Positions 59,901 through 64,000 of a DNA stretch of 64,000 nt are shown piece by piece. Positions within the stretch are counted from its first letter, which is position 1. Every line of letters starts with the position of its first letter. Below the pieces are notes generated by a model. It saw nothing but the letters and a program-made list of their open reading frames with translations, was not told the origin of the DNA and ran no database searches. Source of the DNA: Uloborus plumipes. Its lineage: Eukaryota > Arthropoda > Arachnida > Araneae > Uloboridae. A program made the position numbers and the translations under genes. The DNA lies in the NCBI GenBank assembly GCA_038373865.1, contig JAXGGA010001091.1, forward strand, positions 62,001 through 126,000. Direction: 5' to 3'.

Positions 59901-60397
59901 ATAATTATTTACTAATCCAATGGGAGCTTTCCCCGTTTTATACTAATGATTTCATTTGTTTACTTCTTATAAGCTTAAAATGTAAATCAAACCATTGTTA
60001 CATATACGCACTGTTTTCTAGTTTTCAGCAGTTATTAAAATAAGAAAACATTAAAAAATGGAAATTTGGAACAATTTGCCCCCATTTAATGTTTTTTTTT
60101 TTACCACTGTGTGGAAAAACATTTAACTTTTGTTTCCTCGAACTTTTTAACTGAAAGCTTAGTCATTGAACTCTTCTGGTCGCTGATAAAAATTTAGAAA
60201 ATATCTGTGTCTTCGAAAATGGTTAATGTATTTTATGCTTAACTGCAAGCAACTACTTTTCAGATAAAAACTGCAATCAGTGATCGCATTTTTTGTCATA
60301 TTAAATAATAACCAGTATTTATTTATTGAGCAATGACAAACTGCTATTTGTTTTCTTTTTGGACCTCAGACGTCGTGTTGTCCCTTTTTCAGACTTA
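56987..60397. other. AT-rich noncoding stretch
   Basis: About 3.4 kb without a recognisable gene, RNA or repeat. A C run lies at 59057-59066. CACTAGTAATCTAATTAACA / GGCACTAGTGCC form a small inverted motif near 58798-58833. Confidence 0.5.
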
Positions 60398-60528
60398 GGG
60401 CCCTGCTCCACATTGACGTAAAGCAGAAACGTGAAATGGATCAAATGGTATTCCTATGGAAAGTACTCGGATTTTCGGTTTCAGCCTTCGGTTTCGGTCG
60501 CGTTTTCCGCTGATGTGGAGCAGGGCCC
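60398..60528. mobile_element. Harbinger-like MITE, copy 1 (TTA flanks)
   Basis: GGGCCCTGCTCCACATTGAC at the left and GCTGATGTGGAGCAGGGCCC at the right, with TTA at 60395-60397 and 60529-60531. A 3-bp TTA duplication with G-rich ends is characteristic of PIF/Harbinger. Internal phrase CGGATTTTCGGTTTCAGCC. Confidence 0.75.
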
Positions 60529-60531
60529 TTA

Positions 60532-60683
60532 GGGCATGACTCCACATCAGCAGAAAACCGACCGAAACCGAGGGCAGAAACCAGAAATCTGGGTTCTTAG
60601 AATTTAAAGGAAATTTAAAGTACCCGGATTTTCGGTTTCTGCCTTCGTTTTGGTTGGTTTTCTGCTGATGTGGAGCCAGACCC
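60532..60683. mobile_element. Harbinger-like MITE, copy 2, sharing a TTA with copy 1
   Basis: GGGCATGACTCCACATCAGC … GCTGATGTGGAGCCAGACCC, with TTA at 60529-60531 and 60684-60686. Same family as copy 1, with longer arms (CAGAAAACCGACCGAAACCG mirrored). Open frames on both strands here are palindrome shadows. Confidence 0.75.
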
Positions 60684-60768
60684 TTACTCGAAGTCTGCAG
60701 CAAGGCGTCCTGCTCCACCGGCCCTACTCCATTACCACCATACACGATATGGTGGCGAAGGAAAGCAC

Positions 60769-60769
60769 A

Positions 60770-60807
<38 letters not shown>

Positions 60808-60808
60808 C
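60769..60808. repeat. (CA)n microsatellite
   Basis: About 20 CA repeats; its translation explains the CVCVCV and HTHTHT runs in the overlapping frames. Confidence 0.95.
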
Positions 60809-61984
60809 TACGTACCTATCGCAATTCGTCATTGAGAAAAACGTAATTTGAATTCAAGGCGTCAAATTTTTAATTTTCTTTTTCCAACTAGAAACACTCA
60901 TGCTTGCAACATAAGCGCAATCTTGACAGACTTACAACTGTGCCACTGATGTAGTACGATGCCTAATATTACTTTCAATTCCTACCTTTTAATCTTTTGA
61001 CTCACATTTTGTCAAGTATCTCGTTCTCTCCTTTTTTTTAAAGGAAATAGTCAGTGGTTTTAACAATGACATTAAAAGAAAAATATCATGCTCGAGAAAA
61101 AAAAAGCATTATCAGCGCATTATTTTTGAAATATTGTTACTTTCTCAATGTATCAAAAGACATTTCAATATTTTATCGCTCAGTAGAGCATTATGAATGT
61201 AGTAATGTCTTTTTATTCATTGCAATGAGAAAAAAGATATTTTTTCCCCACTTGGGTGGTTTATCATTGTTAAAATGACTCTTTTATGGCGGAGATTATA
61301 AACATAGATTTCTAAGGATCGTATTGAGGCTCTACAAAGGAATTGAAAATTGTTACAAACTGAAAGTTGTAAACTTTTTTTTATGTAATGAATTTGGAAG
61401 AAATCTTTTTTAGTAAACTTTCTCATGCGTTAAAGTTTTGTTATGAATAACCAATTTTGTTGTGTCTTCACAGTCAAATAGAAATATTTACTTACATGGT
61501 ATAAACATTTTGATACAACTCTGCGTTTTGAAGTGGAATTGCTTTTTGCATCGATAAGTGTGCAACGGAAATTTTATGTGTTTAAAAATGTAGCGTATAA
61601 TCCAACTGAAGGGCTTGGGAGATGAAGGGGTTAAGTGAAAAAACAGAAATTGCGAGTAATTAAATTTTAAAGTTTTATTGTTGTAGTTGTTACAGCTTTT
61701 TTGTTTTCTGGTTTCGTCATAAGTGTGCGTACGAAATTGGTCTATTGACGTCTACTGTTTGATGTACCAATTTTTATTTGCTTACCTGTATCCATTGCTT
61801 ACCATTGTACAGAGGGTTAATTTTTTAAAATGTAACTTAGCCCTTTCATCCTCCAAGTCCTTCAATTATTGCATGTATGATCATTATTTTTTGTAGCTTG
61901 TGGCTCTAAAGGAATAAACTAATTATTTTTACTCAATTTTTCTACAACGAAGAAATAACTAGAAAAATATGAAGCATCAAGTTA
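60809..61984. other. AT-rich noncoding stretch
   Basis: No gene recognised; short overlapping frames on both strands near 61054-61426 have no family signature. Confidence 0.5.
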
Positions 61985-62045
61985 AGCCAGGACTAGGACA
62001 AAACTACATTTAATACACCGACAGCTCGGTTGTGCCATTCAGAGC

Positions 62046-62076
62046 ATGCAGTTCCATTCTCATTACGAATCATCAG
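62046..62076 (-). ncRNA. Degenerate hammerhead-like core, left arm of copy C
   Basis: On the minus strand: CTGATGA (62076-62070), 14 nt with the TAATGA loop, GGAAC in place of GAAAC, then TGCATGC. The catalytic GAAA is altered and stem II is mostly unpaired, so activity is not expected. Confidence 0.4.
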
Positions 62077-62213
62077 TCTTTATTAGACATTAACTTACTG
62101 GAAGCAGAAAACATCTTATAGAAGCTAAGAGTGCCAAGCAAACTGGTAGCTGAAGTAAAATTAGCACACCAGTGAGAGACCGCAGCAATGGTGCGTTGGC
62201 AGATGATTAGGGA

Positions 62214-62391
62214 CAGGCCCGTAATTTGGGGGGGGGGGGGGGGTAGGGGGGTCTATTGCCCCCCCTGACTTTGGGAAATCAATGTATTGGCATATGAGTG
62301 GGCGTGGTTTTTGCCACTTTTTGGTAAATTTTACTTTGCGTATGCAAACCTTTGCCCCCCCCCCCTGGAAAATTTCGAAATGGCGTCCCTG
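62214..62391 (-). mobile_element. hAT-type MITE, copy 4 (reverse orientation)
   Basis: CAGGCCCGTAATTTGGGG … CCCTGGAAAATTTCGAAATG, then GCGTCCCTG, with flanks attaggga / cttaggga (7 of 8). Contains G and C runs longer than 10. Inserted in hammerhead repeat C. Confidence 0.85.
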
Positions 62392-62820
62392 CTTAGGGAT
62401 TCTAATTTACTGCTTGATACCCAAGCTTTGCGTTCATTTAACCAGTTGAACCGTGCAATTGAATGGGTGAGTGCAAAAACAACATCAGTCACAAAAATTC
62501 GAAAATTTTATTTTTTGTGGAAACAAGCTGTGGGTGGCAAGATGCGTGTTGAGGTTAAAAATCACGTCAGTCAGGTTACTAATTCGAAAGATACGCGGCC
62601 TGTTATTTGAACGTTGACCGTAGAAACAATGCTAGAATTAAGACGTTTTTTTCTCTCTCCTGAACAATTTGGAGTTCTGGACTTACGTTGTTTATGCACT
62701 CACCGATTGAATTGCTGTGGTTTCTTTGCTGGTGGGGCAATTTTACATTAGCTACCAGTTTGTTTGGGACACTTAACTCTCCTTTAAGAAGATTTCTGCC
62801 TCAAATTCGGTTGCTGTCTA

Positions 62821-62867
62821 ATCCAGTCTGATGAACCCTAATGAGGACGAAACTGCAGTGTCTGGAT
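62821..62867 (+). ncRNA. Hammerhead-ribozyme-like core, right arm of copy C
   Basis: ATCCAG (62821-62826) pairs with CTGGAT (62862-62867) as stem I. Between them lie CTGATGA (62828-62834), a 14-nt stem-loop ACCC-TAATGA-GGAC, GAAAC (62849-62853), TGCAG and TGTC. Order and spacing match a minimal hammerhead with short stem III. Departures: an extra T before CTGATGA, an extra GT near the cleavage site, and two changes in stem II. Probably a recently decayed ribozyme. Confidence 0.6.
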
Positions 62868-63002
62868 GGATGGTATAACCGAGCTGGTGGTGTATTAAGT
62901 GCATAAAAGTATGTAAGACAGTGCATTGTTAATTTGTATACATTAGGTGCCTCGTAGGGTGAATTTGTATTTTTATGCGAAATATGTTTGTCAACTATAA
63001 AG

Positions 63003-63144
63003 CTGTACCCCAGAACCAGACTAACGTAAATCCATTTTCGTCATTTTTCAGTAGAGGGGAAAAACGATGTATTCGACAATCGTTTTTCCCCTCTACCGAA
63101 AAATGACGAAAATGGACTTACGTTACTCTGACTCTGAGGTACAG
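63003..63144. mobile_element. 142-bp palindromic MITE, copy 2
   Basis: CTGTACCCCAGAACCAGACT … CTCTGACTCTGAGGTACAG, same family as 35938-36081, with arms containing CCATTTTCGTCATTTTTCAG and GGGGAAAAACGAT. The flanks do not show a clear TA at this copy. Confidence 0.75.
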
Positions 63145-64000
63145 AAATGCTAACACAATTAATAGCTTCCTACTATTGAATATTTCCAATTTCAAAACTG
63201 AAGACATGAATCTTACCATAAATTTAGACACAATAAAGGGTGTAAAATAGTTAATAACACTGAAACTATACAGAAACATACAACAAAATGTGGCATTATT
63301 CATTTTAATTATAAATGCGAACAACGTCCGTGTTTGTTTGCCCCAAAAAATGCCACGCACCGATATTTTTGAAGCCTAATCTAAGGAATTCTTGCAAGCT
63401 GTGTTAAGCCTTAACTTATTTGATATTTCGTAGCTGTTTATAGCTGAATCGTAACATGTCGTATGATGAATAACAGAACAATGACAGTCTGTGGCTAAAC
63501 GAAAAAAAAAAATCATCTCCGGAACAAACGAAGTGCCCATGAGTGATATATTTGTTCCTCATCATAATTTCGTTACAGGAATTTTTACTGTGTACTCCAA
63601 GAAAGGCACTTTTATTGCAGAAAGCTGGAGAGGAAAATAAGTGATCTTTTTCTTTTAAAATGTAACATTAAGAATGTTTGATCTTTTGTATTTAAAAAGT
63701 AACAAAATATTTAAATGGCAATTTTTGAAAAATTACAATTGCTTTTCTTTCCCTCTATGATACTAAACTTTCATCAAAATACGAATCATGGAAAAAAGTT
63801 TTACCGAATTTTTGATATGTATTACCGATTTTCAATGGGTGAAATACGTTTGTAGAGGTGTTAAAAAAGTTTTTGATTGCGTGTTTCAAATAAATCAATT
63901 AATGATGAAAAATTTGAAAAAGAAAAGAGGTTGACCATTTCCATACCATTTGCTCATTTGCAAACCTCACAAAATGGTTGCGAAGCTAAAATTTCCTATT
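63145..64000. other. AT-rich noncoding stretch to window end
   Basis: Nothing recognised. Confidence 0.5.

Larger units (their letters stand above)
61985..62925. repeat. Hammerhead-bearing foldback repeat, copy C (longest)
   Basis: The left arm (AAGCCAGGACTAGGACAAAA, AATACACCGACAGCTCGG, GAGTGCCAAGCAAACTGGTA) and right arm (TACCAGTTTGTTTGGGACAC, GATGGTATAACCGAGCTGGT, GGTGTATTAAGTGC) are inverted. Each arm carries a hammerhead-like core, on opposite strands. The interior has GCACACCAGTGAGAGACCGC, matching copy A in reverse. A hAT MITE is inserted at 62214-62391. The frame 62287-62610 crosses MITE and repeat and is not a gene. Confidence 0.65.

Noticed and set aside
60395..60832. 145-codon minus-strand frame
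   Set aside because: Made by a CA microsatellite and two palindromic MITEs, not a gene.
62287..62610. 107-codon plus-strand frame
   Set aside because: Begins in a hAT MITE and runs into the hammerhead repeat; no protein features.

Overview
This is a strongly AT-rich eukaryotic window with no complete host gene. There are no operons, Shine-Dalgarno sites or long host reading frames. It is filled with DNA transposons, MITEs, Helitrons and tRNA-derived SINEs. The repeat mix (Tc1-like DD36E element, YARNG-type hAT MITEs with homopolymer G runs, TTAA-flanked MITEs, arthropod-type Helitrons, an AAC-tailed tRNA SINE) suggests an arthropod genome. A chelicerate such as a spider is my best guess, but that is inference only. 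The window is probably intergenic or a very large intron.

Layout. 1-6.1 kb holds a MITE end, a 133-bp duplication and a head-to-tail Helitron array (2745-about 5066). 6.1-7.6 kb is a 1.5-kb near-palindrome flanked by TA. 9.6-11.1 kb is a TTAA-flanked piggyBac-like element. 12-26.3 kb carries scattered foldback and hAT-type MITEs, a SINE, the first copy of a hammerhead-bearing repeat and an internally deleted mariner. 27.2-28.2 kb is a second hammerhead-bearing repeat with a hAT element inserted in it, followed by a SINE with clear target duplications. 30.3-34.4 kb is a 4.16-kb element with a perfect 8-bp target duplication, carrying a decayed coding remnant, a 171-bp tandem repeat and a nested Helitron that keeps the end of its helicase gene. 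34.5-46.5 kb is a series of short MITEs plus one exon-like remnant on the minus strand. 48-54.8 kb has a truncated SINE, a pogo-like element with a nested hAT MITE, and other foldbacks. 55.7-56.9 kb is the only intact gene: a complete Tc1/mariner transposase with DD36E spacing and perfect inverted repeats, inserted in a TA microsatellite. 60.4 kb has two Harbinger-like MITEs sharing a TTA, and 62-63.1 kb has a third hammerhead-bearing repeat and another foldback.

How it fits together. There is no pathway to reconstruct; the content is a record of transposition. The intact Tc1-like element could move only itself and copies with matching ends. The MITEs (TA, TTAA, TTA and 8-bp duplications) imply that at least Tc1/mariner/pogo, piggyBac, Harbinger and hAT transposases have been active in this genome. 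Nested insertions give relative ages: the hammerhead repeats are older than the hAT elements inside them, and the 4.16-kb element is older than its Helitron. The least described feature is the family of foldback repeats whose arms carry hammerhead-ribozyme-like cores.
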